From Acidobacteriota bacterium (GTDB lineage: Bacteria > Acidobacteriota > Vicinamibacteria > Vicinamibacterales > UBA2999): a stretch of 39,814 nucleotides of DNA. Below, one piece after another: positions 7,996 through 15,078 of this stretch (within the stretch, counting starts at the first letter, position 1; each line of letters starts with the position of its first letter). Position numbers and translations under genes: made by a program. The stretch spans positions 1 through 39,814 of the forward strand of contig JAKFXY010000055.1 in assembly GCA_021731165.1 (NCBI GenBank). The letters are read 5' to 3'. A model generated the notes under the pieces. The model was given only the letters and a program-made list of their open reading frames with translations. It searched no databases and was not told the origin of the DNA.

Positions 7996-8763
7996 TCACG
8001 CCGTCATCAGCGCGTCGGCGTCTGCCTGCGCATTCACGTGTTCAAGCTCCACCACCGCGTCGCGGCGGTATGCCACCTGCTGATCGGCGCGTACCCGGCC
8101 GTCGCGAAACGCGACGATCCGCGTGGCGTGCTCCGCGATCTCCTGCTCGTGCGTCACGAGCACGATGGTGAGCCCCCGCTCCCGGTTCAGGCGCTGAAAA
8201 ATATCCATCACCTCCACGCTCGTACGGCTGTCAAGGTTTCCTGTCGGCTCGTCGGCAAGCAACAGCACAGGATTGTTGACGAGCGCTCTTGCGATCGCCA
8301 CGCGCTGCTGCTGGCCTCCTGACATCTGGTTCGGATGGTGATCGAGGCGCGCGCCGAGGCCAACGGATTCGAGAGCCGCCTTCGCGCGAGCGCGACGTTC
8401 AGCCGCAGGAATCCTGCCCGCGTAGAGCATCGGCAGCTCGACGTTCTCCATAGCCGACGTGCGCGACAGCAGGTTGAACCCCTGAAACACGAAGCCAATA
8501 TCGCGGTTGCGCACGCGCGCGAGGTCACGCTTCGAGAATGTCGAGACGTCATCGCCATTCAACAGGTAGCCGCCGCCGGTCGGCGTATCAAGGCAGCCAA
8601 GCAGGTGCATGAACGTGGACTTGCCTGAGCCCGACGGCCCCGTGAGAGCGAGGAACTCGCCGGCGCGCACCTCCAGCGTCACGCCGCGCAGCGCCGGCAC
8701 CTCGACCTCTCCCACCGCGTAGGTCTTCGTCAGGTCTGCAACGCTGATGACAGGCGTACTCAC
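7996..8763 (-). CDS. ABC transporter ATP-binding protein (MacB/LolD-type)
   Basis: 255 residues with all the nucleotide-binding motifs: Walker [11 protein letters not shown]-loop in [10 protein letters not shown], signature [15 protein letters not shown] (Met replaces the usual Leu at position one), Walker [13 protein letters not shown], and the switch His in [12 protein letters not shown]. Highest resemblance is to MacB and LolD ATPases. It forms a cytoplasmic dimer powering the MacB-type permease encoded 31 bases downstream. A GTG start overlaps the stop of the membrane fusion protein (GTGA). The C-terminal 25 residues after [10 protein letters not shown] are an ordinary variable tail. Confidence 0.93.
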   Translation of the reverse strand: MSTPVISVADLTKTYAVGEVEVPALRGVTLEVRAGEFLALTGPSGSGKSTFMHLLGCLDTPTGGGYLLNGDDVSTFSKRDLARVRNRDIGFVFQGFNLLSRTSAMENVELPMLYAGRIPAAERRARAKAALESVGLGARLDHHPNQMSGGQQQRVAIARALVNNPVLLLADEPTGNLDSRTSVEVMDIFQRLNRERGLTIVLVTHEQEIAEHATRIVAFRDGRVRADQQVAYRRDAVVELEHVNAQADADALMTA

Positions 8764-10028
8764 TGCCGGCCACCCGCCGAGCCCTGTCGCTGATTGCCCT
8801 GCGCCCCGCCGCCGGTGGCGCGACCACCCGGCATTCGGGGCACGAGCGGTGAACTGCCCGTCGTCGCCGTCGCAGCGGCACTGGTCGCCACCACGCTCGT
8901 CACCACCTGCGCACCGTCCGCCAGCTCGCCGTCGAGGATGGCGACGTTGGCGCCGTCGCTAAGGCCGGCCTTGACCGCCACCGGATGAATCGCGTTGTCC
9001 GCCAGAACCCACACTCGTGCGCCGCGCGCGGTCTCGCGCGGCAGATCCTGTTTCAGCCCCGCGAACACCTCCGCCGTCGGCTGGAATCGCAGCGACGATG
9101 CCGGCACCTTCAGGACATCGTCAGCGCGCGCCATCTCGATCGTGACGTTGGCGGTCATACCTGGCTTCAGCTTCAGGTCGAGATTCGCGACGTCGATGAC
9201 CGTGACGTAGCTGACGACGTTCGACTCGGTGACCGGCTGGAGGCGCACCTGGGAGACGGTGCCCGTGAACGTGTCGTCGGGATAGGCGTCCACGCGGAAG
9301 GTGACGGCCTGTCCCTCCTTGATTCGCCCGATATCGGCCTCGTCAACGCTCGCATTGACGCGCATCTGGGTCAGGTCCTTCGCGATCACGAAGAGCGTGG
9401 GTGCCGACGTGCTCGCCGCCACCGTCTGCCCGACGTCCACATTCCGTGAGATCACGATCCCGTCGATGGGCGCCCTGATCACGGCGTGGTCCAGCGTGAC
9501 GTTGTTCTGGTTGAGCGACGCGCGCGCCTGCGTCACCTGTGCCCGCGCCGACTTGAGCGACGCCTCGATCTCGCGTGCGGTGGTCCCGGCCGTCTCGAGC
9601 TCGCTGCGCGAGATGAGCTGCTGTTTGGAGAGTTCCTGGGCCCGCATCAACTTGGCCTGGGCGTCCTCGACCTGCACTCGAACCCGATCGACCTCCGCCT
9701 CGAGCCGTTCGACACTCGCGCGCGCCTGGTCAGCCTGCGCCTGCAGGAGTGACGGCTCGAGCTCGGCCACCACCTGTCCCTTCTTCACCCTCGTGTTGAA
9801 ATCGGCGTAAAGCGACTTAATCGTTCCGGAGACCTGTGTGCCGACCTGAACGGTGGTCACCGCCTCGAGCGTCCCCGTCGCGTCAACCGACTCGACGATG
9901 TCGCCACGCGATACGCGGGCGGTGGTCAACACGGGTGCGACCTCGGCACCCCTGACCGTGTAGTAGGCGGCCACGCTCGCCGTCACCGCGATGACGACAG
10001 CAATGATGAACAGTAGGCGTTTCTTCAT
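8760..10028 (-). CDS. HlyD/MacA-type periplasmic adaptor (membrane fusion protein)
   Basis: The start is the ATG at 10028 (AGGGAC upstream), giving MKKRLLFIIAVVIAVTASVAAYYTV, a membrane anchor; the longer open frame upstream is not credible. The 422-residue protein has a split biotinyl-lipoyl domain (VGTQVSGTIKSLYADFNTRVKKGQ and later DGIVISRNVDVGQTV) around a coiled-coil hairpin (about residues 95-170: SVERLEAEVDRVRVQ, then QARASLNQNN). Beta-barrel and membrane-proximal domains follow. The C-terminus is Gly/Gln/Arg-rich (about residues 395-422), longer than in MacA. It bridges the MacB-type permease to TolC. As the first gene of a four-gene operon (adaptor, ATPase, permease, tolC), its promoter contains the duplicated 47-bp element, shared divergently with the two-component system. 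Confidence 0.93.
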   Translation of the reverse strand: MKKRLLFIIAVVIAVTASVAAYYTVRGAEVAPVLTTARVSRGDIVESVDATGTLEAVTTVQVGTQVSGTIKSLYADFNTRVKKGQVVAELEPSLLQAQADQARASVERLEAEVDRVRVQVEDAQAKLMRAQELSKQQLISRSELETAGTTAREIEASLKSARAQVTQARASLNQNNVTLDHAVIRAPIDGIVISRNVDVGQTVAASTSAPTLFVIAKDLTQMRVNASVDEADIGRIKEGQAVTFRVDAYPDDTFTGTVSQVRLQPVTESNVVSYVTVIDVANLDLKLKPGMTANVTIEMARADDVLKVPASSLRFQPTAEVFAGLKQDLPRETARGARVWVLADNAIHPVAVKAGLSDGANVAILDGELADGAQVVTSVVATSAAATATTGSSPLVPRMPGGRATGGGAQGNQRQGSAGGRQ

Positions 10029-10051
10029 GAATCCGTCCCTTTCCGTTGATT

Positions 10052-10098
10052 CATTGAACAGGAGGTCTTTGGCAGCACCGTGACACGCCTGTGAAAAA
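10052..10098. promoter_or_regulatory. direct-repeat element, copy 2, in the divergent export-operon / two-component promoter
   Basis: Second copy of the 47-base element at 5118-5164. It lies 24 bases upstream of the adaptor gene (minus) and about 60 bases upstream of the response regulator (plus). The GTGA-N7-GTGAA core has an 11-base repeat period typical of OmpR/PhoB-family sites. The simplest reading is that the neighbouring regulator binds both copies and so controls its own operon, the exporter and the Spy-like protein. The duplication is seen directly; binding is inferred. Confidence 0.65.
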
Positions 10099-10158
10099 AC
10101 GATGGCCGGAGGCGCTTCGCGCCCAAACGCGCGGCAAGTCTCGCGGGATTGCCCTACG

Positions 10159-10893
10159 ATGGAGTCCGTGGAGACCGCGAGCGAGCCGCGCCGAACTGTT
10201 CTGGTCGTGGAGGACGAAAAGAACATCCGTGACCTCGTCTGCCTGCATCTTGGCGTCGAGGGATTCACGTGCGTCCCCGCCGCCAGCGGTACGGAGGCAC
10301 TCCAGCTGGTGGAACGCCAGCAGTTCGACCTGATCGTGCTCGACCTGATGCTGCCGGGCGTCGACGGCCTTGCGGTCTGCCGGGCGGTGAGACGCGGCGG
10401 GGCCAACCGCGACGTTCCCATCCTGATGCTGACGGCGAGACGCGACGAGAGTGACAAGGTGCTGGGGCTCGACAGCGGCGCCGACGACTACCTCACGAAA
10501 CCGTTCGGCATTCGCGAGCTGCTCGCGCGCGTACGCGCGCTCGTCAGAAGGCGGACCCTCGACGCTGCCGCGGGGAACTCAAGTGCCGGCAAGCCGATTA
10601 CATACGGCCAGATCGAGATGGACCCCGCGCGCCGGCGTGTGCGCGTGCGCGGTCACGCCGTGGAACTCACGGGCCATGAGTTCAGTCTGCTCTACACCCT
10701 CCTCTCCCAGCCCGGCATCGTCTTCACCCGCGAGGCGCTTGTCCGCAAGACATGGCGCGAGGACACCTTCGTCACCGTGCGCAGCGTGGATACGCTCGTC
10801 AAGCGGCTGCGGCGAAAGGTCGAGGCAGATCCCGCGAACCCGGAGGTCATCCTCACGGTGTGGGGATCGGGATACAAGGCCGCCGATGTCTAA
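10159..10893 (+). CDS. OmpR/PhoB-family response regulator
   Basis: 244 residues counted from the ATG at 10159; a longer frame starts at 10102 but adds 19 residues with no family match. The receiver domain (residues 12-125) has the acidic pair in VVEDE, phosphoacceptor D62 in IVLDLMLPGVDG, T in MLTARRD and K in YLTKPFG. The C-terminal winged helix (about 150-244) has ELTGHEFSLLYTLLSQPG, the recognition helix VRSVDTLVKRLRRKVE and the end VWGSGYKAADV. It is a cytoplasmic transcription factor activated by phosphorylation. Its stop lies 8 bases inside the kinase gene. The promoter is divergent from the exporter operon and holds the duplicated element, so autoregulation is likely. Confidence 0.95.
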   Translation: MESVETASEPRRTVLVVEDEKNIRDLVCLHLGVEGFTCVPAASGTEALQLVERQQFDLIVLDLMLPGVDGLAVCRAVRRGGANRDVPILMLTARRDESDKVLGLDSGADDYLTKPFGIRELLARVRALVRRRTLDAAAGNSSAGKPITYGQIEMDPARRRVRVRGHAVELTGHEFSLLYTLLSQPGIVFTREALVRKTWREDTFVTVRSVDTLVKRLRRKVEADPANPEVILTVWGSGYKAADV

Positions 10894-12352
10894 TCTCTCG
10901 ACTCCGCTCAGGACAGGTCCTTCGACGGCGCTTCGGACTGCCTGGTACAGGAGCTTGTACTGGCGTGTCGCGCTCGGCTTCATCGGCTTCCTGGCGGTGT
11001 TGTTGGTCGTGCAATCCCTCCTCTTCGTCTGGCTGGCGAGCCGCAACGGGAATCTTTTTCCGGCCACCTCGAATGCTCGGCTCGCCGAGCTCGTCGCGTC
11101 GGATCTGCGGGAGGAGCTCGAACGGGATTCCATGGTCGATCTCTCGGCGCACATCGCGCGCGAGTACGGCCAGGTTGTCCAGCCCTTCGTCGTGGTGCTC
11201 GCCGACGGACGCGCCCTGAGCAACCGGCCAGTCGTCCCCCCGGTCCTGATGCGCACGGCCCAGAACCTGTTCACGCGGATGGCCCGGGGACGGCCCGTGC
11301 CCAGACGACTTGGGCCGGATCGCCGCGGGTTCTTCTCGCCGATTGCCGTGGACGGCCAGCTCATGGGGCTCGTGGCGGTTCCGCCAGGCGCGCCACCGCT
11401 GACCGGCACATTGCGTGCACTCGGTCCGACGATGGCGCTGAGTGGTCTCGTGCTGCTGTGCATCGGCGCTGCGGCATCGGCCGTACTGCTCGTCGGGCCT
11501 GTGCGAAGAAGGCTCGGCCAACTCGAGGATGCCGCACTGCGGATCGGCGCCGGTGAGTTGGCTGCGCGAGCGCCCGAACACGGGGGCGACGAAGTCACCG
11601 AGCTCGCGCGCTCGTTCAACCGGATGGCCGCCGATCTTCAGGCCCGGGCGGACGCCCTCACCTCGTCGGACCGGGCGCGCCGGCAACTGCTCGCGGACGT
11701 GTCGCACGAGCTCATGACGCCGCTCACCGCCATGCGCGGGTACATCGAAACGCTGTCGATGGCGGAGCTGCAGCTCGATCCGCGGCTGCGCGACCGCTAC
11801 CTTCGAATCGTGGATGAAGAGACACGCCGGCTCGAACGGATCATCGGAGACTTGCTCGACCTGGCGCGCCTCGAGGGGCAAGGGCCCGTGCCGCGGCAAG
11901 AACCGGTGTCGATCGAGGCGATGTTCGTGCGCGTTGCCGAGCGTCACGAGCGCGAACTGCGCGACCGGCGGGTCACGCTCGCGCGACGCGTGGACCCGGG
12001 GGCCGCGGAAATCGTGGGAGACCCCGATCGGCTCGAACAGGCGCTGCAGAACCTGGCGGCCAATGCGCTGCGCCACACGCCCGACGGCGGCACCGTGACA
12101 CTGGCAGCGTCGCCGACCGACGGCGGCGTCCGAGTCACCGTGCGCGACACCGGCCCGGGAATCCCCCCAGAGCACCTCGGGCTCATCTTCGACCGCTTCT
12201 ACAAGGTCGATGCCTCCAGAGCCTCCGGCGGCAGCGGCCTCGGACTGTCGATCGTCAGGGCCATCGTTGACGCGCACGGGGGAACCATCACCGCCAGAAA
12301 CGAGAGCGGTGCGGTGTTCGAGATCGACCTGCCACGCAACCCCGTACGCTGA
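10886..12352 (+). CDS. HAMP-containing sensor histidine kinase
   Basis: 488 residues from the ATG at 10886, overlapping the response-regulator stop. Two membrane helices (about 28-52 and 180-206) flank a periplasmic sensor region of about 125 residues. HAMP follows (about 205-260, ending DEVTELARSFNRMAADL), then the dimerisation box LLADVSHELMTPLTAMRGY with H274 (Met where Arg is usual), N-box QNLAANALRHTP, G1 DTGPGIPPEHLGLIFDRFY and G2 GGSGLGLSIV. This is an envelope-stress type kinase paired with the OmpR-family regulator. Odd feature: codons 4-19 (LSTPLRTGPSTALRTA) are encoded by a copy of a REP-like repeat, so the cytoplasmic N-tail looks repeat-derived. The real start could lie after it, but no good alternative ribosome-binding site is visible. 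Confidence 0.93.
   Translation: MSNLSTPLRTGPSTALRTAWYRSLYWRVALGFIGFLAVLLVVQSLLFVWLASRNGNLFPATSNARLAELVASDLREELERDSMVDLSAHIAREYGQVVQPFVVVLADGRALSNRPVVPPVLMRTAQNLFTRMARGRPVPRRLGPDRRGFFSPIAVDGQLMGLVAVPPGAPPLTGTLRALGPTMALSGLVLLCIGAAASAVLLVGPVRRRLGQLEDAALRIGAGELAARAPEHGGDEVTELARSFNRMAADLQARADALTSSDRARRQLLADVSHELMTPLTAMRGYIETLSMAELQLDPRLRDRYLRIVDEETRRLERIIGDLLDLARLEGQGPVPRQEPVSIEAMFVRVAERHERELRDRRVTLARRVDPGAAEIVGDPDRLEQALQNLAANALRHTPDGGTVTLAASPTDGGVRVTVRDTGPGIPPEHLGLIFDRFYKVDASRASGGSGLGLSIVRAIVDAHGGTITARNESGAVFEIDLPRNPVR
10898..10941. repeat. REP-like repeat inside the kinase N-terminus
   Basis: The sequence holds the motif TCGACTCCGCTCAGGACAGG followed by a second related unit CTTCGACGGCGCTTCGGAC. 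It belongs to the family of short repeats common in high-GC genomes (reverse-strand reading gives peptides such as VEGPVLSGVE). Here it lies in frame within codons 4-19 of the histidine kinase. The assignment to a repeat family is from memory; only this copy is seen in the window. Confidence 0.55.
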
Positions 12353-12542
12353 CGCAACGTCCACACGCTGACGCCACCGTCACGCGATTGGTCCCCGCAC
12401 GTGTCGATGGGCACGATCGAGCGGAAACGGCGTCGGAGATGACCACCCGGGAACTCGACGTGAACTGACCGTCGTTGGCTCGATACGTAGAACGCGCCAC
12501 GGCCGCTGAGCACAGAGCGATCAACAATTGGCACAAAGCGCC

Positions 12543-12567
12543 CTCCGTGGCCTCTGCGTCTCTGTGG
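12543..12567. repeat. dispersed 25-bp repeat, copy 1
   Basis: CTCCGTGGCCTCTGCG at 12543-12558 is followed by TCTCTGTGG. Read on the minus strand it matches the element at 24066-24089 at most positions (CCACRGAGACRC...AGG.CACGGAG). It lies in the 260-base gap between the kinase and the thiolase. That gap otherwise shows no gene; the open frames through it lack a plausible start and family. Confidence 0.5.
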
Positions 12568-12612
12568 CGTTCCACGGTCGTTGGGATCCGGGATTTGACT
12601 AGAATGGAATCA

Positions 12613-13803
12613 ATGAGAGACGCGCTGATTGTTTCCGCAGTTCGTACCCCGGTTGGTCGCGCGGGCGGGGTTCTGGCCGAGGTGCGCGCCGACGACCTCG
12701 CCGCCGTCGCGGTACGCGCGGCCGTGGACCGCTCGGGCGTCGATCCGTCGCGGATCGACGACGTGATTCTGGGGTGTACGAATCAGTCAGGCGAGGACAA
12801 CCGCAACGTCGCGCGGATGGCGTTACTGCTCGCGGGGCTGCCGATCGAGGTCGCCGGCCAGACGGTGAACCGACTGTGCGGCTCAGGCCTCCAGGCGGTG
12901 GCCAGCGCGGCGCAGGCCATCAAGGCAGGCGAAGGAGACGTCTTCGTCGCCGGCGGCATCGAAAGCATGACGCGCGCGCCATACGTGATGCTGAAATCGG
13001 GGACGCCGTGGAACCGCGAGGTGCCACAGATCGCTGACTCCACGCTCGGCTGGCGGTTCATCAACCCAAAGGTGAACAAGGAATGGACGATCTCGATGGG
13101 CATGACCGCCGAGAAGGTGGCGAAACAGTACGGCATCACGCGAGAGCAACAGGATGTCTTTGCCGCCGAGAGCCAACGCCGGGCCGTGGCGGCGATGAAG
13201 GAAGGCGCCTTCAAGGCCGAGATGGCGCCGGTGCAGATTCCGCACAAGAAGGGCGACCCGGTCACGGTGGACACCGACGAGCACCCGCGGCCGGATGTAA
13301 CCGTCGAAAAACTCGCGGCGCTGCGCCCTGCCTTCACCGCGAATGGTACGGTCACGGCCGGCAACTCGAGCGGCATCAATGACGGCGCCTCCGCGCTCGT
13401 GCTCGTGGCCGAGGGCACATCCGGGGCGGGCACGCCGCTGGCGCGCGTCGTCACGACCGCCGTGGTCGGGCTGGATCCGTCGGTGATGGGACTCGGACCG
13501 ATTCCGGCAACCCGCAAGGCCCTACGGCGCGCCGGTCTCTCAATCGATCAGATCGATCTCTGGGAGCTGAACGAGGCCTTTGCCGCGCAGTCGCTCGCCT
13601 GCATCAGGGAACTCGAACTCGACCCGGCGAAGGTCAACGTCCACGGGGGCGCCATTGCGATGGGCCACGCCCTCGGCTCGTCAGGCTCCCGCGTACTGAC
13701 CACCCTCGTCCACGCCCTCCAGCGGAGCGGCAAGCGCTACGGCGTGGCGACCATGTGCATCGGCGTGGGCCAGGGGATCGCGATGGTCGTGGAGCGGGTC
13801 TAG
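12613..13803 (+). CDS. pcaF: acetyl-CoA C-acyltransferase, probably 3-oxoadipyl-CoA thiolase
   Basis: 396 residues; the ATG at 12613 gives the standard thiolase start MRDALIVSAVRTPVGRAGG, with GGAA just upstream. The catalytic set is complete: nucleophile C89 in NRLCGSG, H352 in GGAIAMGHALGSSG, and C382 in CIGVGQG, with NEAFAAQ before it. Two stretches are those of PcaF-type enzymes rather than generic thiolases: CTNQSGEDNRNVARM near residue 55 and LGWRFINPK near 145. The enzyme cleaves 3-oxoadipyl-CoA with CoA to succinyl-CoA and acetyl-CoA, the last step of the route whose earlier enzymes (dioxygenase, maleylacetate reductase, CoA-transferase) are also in this window. It is cytoplasmic and transcribed alone. 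A generic beta-ketothiolase role in fatty-acid oxidation cannot be excluded. Confidence 0.85.
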   Translation: MRDALIVSAVRTPVGRAGGVLAEVRADDLAAVAVRAAVDRSGVDPSRIDDVILGCTNQSGEDNRNVARMALLLAGLPIEVAGQTVNRLCGSGLQAVASAAQAIKAGEGDVFVAGGIESMTRAPYVMLKSGTPWNREVPQIADSTLGWRFINPKVNKEWTISMGMTAEKVAKQYGITREQQDVFAAESQRRAVAAMKEGAFKAEMAPVQIPHKKGDPVTVDTDEHPRPDVTVEKLAALRPAFTANGTVTAGNSSGINDGASALVLVAEGTSGAGTPLARVVTTAVVGLDPSVMGLGPIPATRKALRRAGLSIDQIDLWELNEAFAAQSLACIRELELDPAKVNVHGGAIAMGHALGSSGSRVLTTLVHALQRSGKRYGVATMCIGVGQGIAMVVERV

Positions 13804-14082
13804 ACGGTGGATAGTGGACGGTGAGTGGATCCCAGGCGAGAGCAGAGGCGACCGCGCTGTTGACCAGCAATTGGCGCGATTCACCGACGGGAAATTGGAC
13901 CGCAGCGCCTGAAGAAACACGAGTCACGGACGCTCCTGATTGTCATCGACGCTCAGAAAGCCCTCGCACCAAGAAGGATCTCTTGCGTGCGCGTACGGCT
14001 GCGACTCACGACCGCTGCAGGTGAGCCGCACCTCGTTGATATGGCGGGCTGACTCCCAGGTGAATTCAACGAACACAGAGTC
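13804..14082. other. non-coding stretch with a short isochorismatase-like remnant
   Basis: No intact gene is visible. Around 13922-13962 a plus frame reads RTLLIVIDAQKAL, which resembles the first strand and metal-binding Asp of isochorismatase-family hydrolases, then loses similarity. Stops interrupt every frame soon after. Together with the two remnants that follow, this looks like decayed sequence left after deletions. The similarity is short and may be chance. Confidence 0.35.
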
Positions 14083-14247
14083 ATGAGCAGGGTACTTGTC
14101 GTAACCGGCGGAAGTCGCGGCATCGGTGCGGCCACCGCGCTCCTGGCGGCACAGCCGTGTGCGCCAGAGAAGCCGTGCGGCGGGCGAGGTTCGCGCGATC
14201 GAGCTCGACGGGCATCCATTCTTTGTCGCGACGTTGTTCCAACCTGA
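14083..14247 (+). pseudogene. truncated short-chain dehydrogenase (N-terminus only)
   Basis: From the ATG at 14083 the frame reads MSRVLVVTGGSRGIGAATAL, which is the first strand, TGxxxGIG nucleotide-binding loop and first helix of an SDR enzyme. After about 24 residues the similarity stops and the frame continues as Arg/Cys-rich nonsense to a TGA at 14245. An intact SDR is about 250 residues, so some nine tenths is missing. The break near 14155 coincides with the beginning of a different gene remnant, which points to a deletion joining two unrelated genes. Confidence 0.7.
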
Positions 14248-14326
14248 GCGATCGGCGTTGGCAGGTCGTCGGCATCCGCTCGTGGGCGCGTTCGTAGCGT
14301 CACTGCGTGAGGGACCGACGGTCTGA
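14186..14326 (+). pseudogene. C-terminal remnant of a CTP-synthase-like glutamine amidotransferase
   Basis: This frame reads AIELDGHPFFVATLFQPE, then HPLVGAFVAS, then a stop. It matches the end of class I glutamine amidotransferase domains of the PyrG type, including the catalytic His-x-Glu region: in PyrG the pattern is HPFFVASQFHPE, but here the position usually occupied by His (FHPE) is Gln (FQPE), a change I believe is found in a PyrG-like subgroup. The catalytic Cys and the rest of the domain are absent. It overlaps the end of the SDR remnant in another frame. I consider it a non-functional tail. Confidence 0.65.
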
Positions 14327-14416
14327 CACGGTCTTCCGTCTGCGGCGGCCGGCGAGACAATGCGTCACCACGGCTGAAACCTCGTTGGCAATCCGACGAA
14401 CCGAGCGGGCGGGAGA

Positions 14417-14752
14417 TCAGGCGAGGATCTCGTTGAGACCTTCGACGATACGAACGAGGTCCTCGTCGGAGGCCCGGGCCAGCCGTCGACCGACACGTTC
14501 GGTGCTCAGGGTGCGAATCTGACCGATCTTGACCCACGAGCGTTTCGGCAGCCCGGCCGCGCGTATCTCCGTCGTGAGCGGGAATCCCGCGCGTGGCTCC
14601 TGGCTGGTCAGCGCCACGGCAATGACGGTGCCGGAGCGTTCATTGAACACGTTGTGACTGAGCACGAGCACCGGACGCTCGCCGGCTTGCTCATGGCCAC
14701 GCACGGGGTTGAGGTCAGCCCAACGAATTTCGCCCCTCAGTATTCGGGCCAC
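14417..14752 (-). CDS. mazF: MazF/PemK-type endoribonuclease toxin
   Basis: 111 residues of the standard MazF fold: RGEIRWADLNPVRGHEQAGERPVLVLS at the N-terminus (strand 1, loop and the conserved Arg-Pro-Val), the TVIAVALTSQ strand, then LPKRSWVKIGQIRTL with the conserved Gln-Ile-Arg, ending in DLVRIVEGLNEIL. MazF toxins cleave mRNA at short sequences when the antitoxin is degraded. The start is GTG at 14752, inside the antitoxin gene, whose stop lies 16 bases further on, so the toxin is translationally coupled to its antidote. No good ribosome-binding site precedes the GTG, in keeping with coupling. Confidence 0.92.
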   Translation of the reverse strand: MARILRGEIRWADLNPVRGHEQAGERPVLVLSHNVFNERSGTVIAVALTSQEPRAGFPLTTEIRAAGLPKRSWVKIGQIRTLSTERVGRRLARASDEDLVRIVEGLNEILA

Positions 14753-14979
14753 GTGTCGCGACTCCCGGCAAAGCCTTCCTCAGCCAATGCTTGTTCCTCG
14801 CGCGGGTCCACCTTGGCGCACTCCCGGGCCAGGCGAGTCCGAGCAAGGCGGGCCACCGTGTCGGCGAGCGCGCTTTCGACGGCCTGGCTCCGGTTGGCGA
14901 AGCGGCGGGCGGCAACCAGTTCATCCACGCGGTCGAGCAGAGCCGCGTCCACGGTGACGGCAACTTTCGTCTTGGGCAT
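14737..14979 (-). CDS. ribbon-helix-helix antitoxin
   Basis: 80 residues from the ATG at 14979, with GAGG 5 bases upstream; a longer frame would begin upstream in the operator. Residues 3-45 (KTKVAVTVDAALLDRVDELVAARRFANRSQAVESAL) form a ribbon-helix-helix DNA-binding domain of the CopG/MazE-like type, followed by a helical, acidic C-terminal tail (CAKVDPREEQALAEEGFAG) that would wrap the toxin. It is the first gene of the pair and overlaps the toxin. The perfect inverted repeat directly upstream is its likely operator. Confidence 0.88.
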   Translation of the reverse strand: MPKTKVAVTVDAALLDRVDELVAARRFANRSQAVESALADTVARLARTRLARECAKVDPREEQALAEEGFAGSRDTWPEY

Positions 14980-14992
14980 GGCGTCCTCGATA

Positions 14993-15011
14993 GTATGACA
15001 CATCATCATAC
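14993..15011. promoter_or_regulatory. candidate operator of the toxin-antitoxin operon
   Basis: GTATGA at 14993-14998 and TCATAC at 15006-15011 form a perfect 6-bp inverted repeat with a 7-base spacer, 14 bases upstream of the antitoxin ATG. TACTAT on the minus strand overlaps its inner edge and could be the -10 box. Autorepression by RHH antitoxins at such palindromes is the rule in the family; binding here is inferred. Confidence 0.6.
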
Positions 15012-15078
15012 CTGATGGTCCAATCGCTCGCGGCCGATGAGCGGCCGGCGCGCGAATGAGCTCGCGCAGCGCGTCACC

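Noticed and set aside
8760-10457. 565-codon version of the membrane fusion protein
   Set aside because: The first 143 codons run back through the shared promoter and antisense to the response regulator; the ATG at 10028 with a ribosome-binding site and membrane anchor is the real start.
10853-12364. 503-codon minus frame opposite the histidine kinase
   Set aside because: Shadow of a gene with all kinase boxes present.
12353-12612. possible extension of the thiolase frame to 12475
   Set aside because: The added residues are encoded by the dispersed repeat and have no thiolase similarity.
13953-14537. 194-codon minus frame over the gene debris
   Set aside because: Arg/Pro/Ser-rich with no motif, and it overlaps recognisable plus-strand remnants and the toxin gene.
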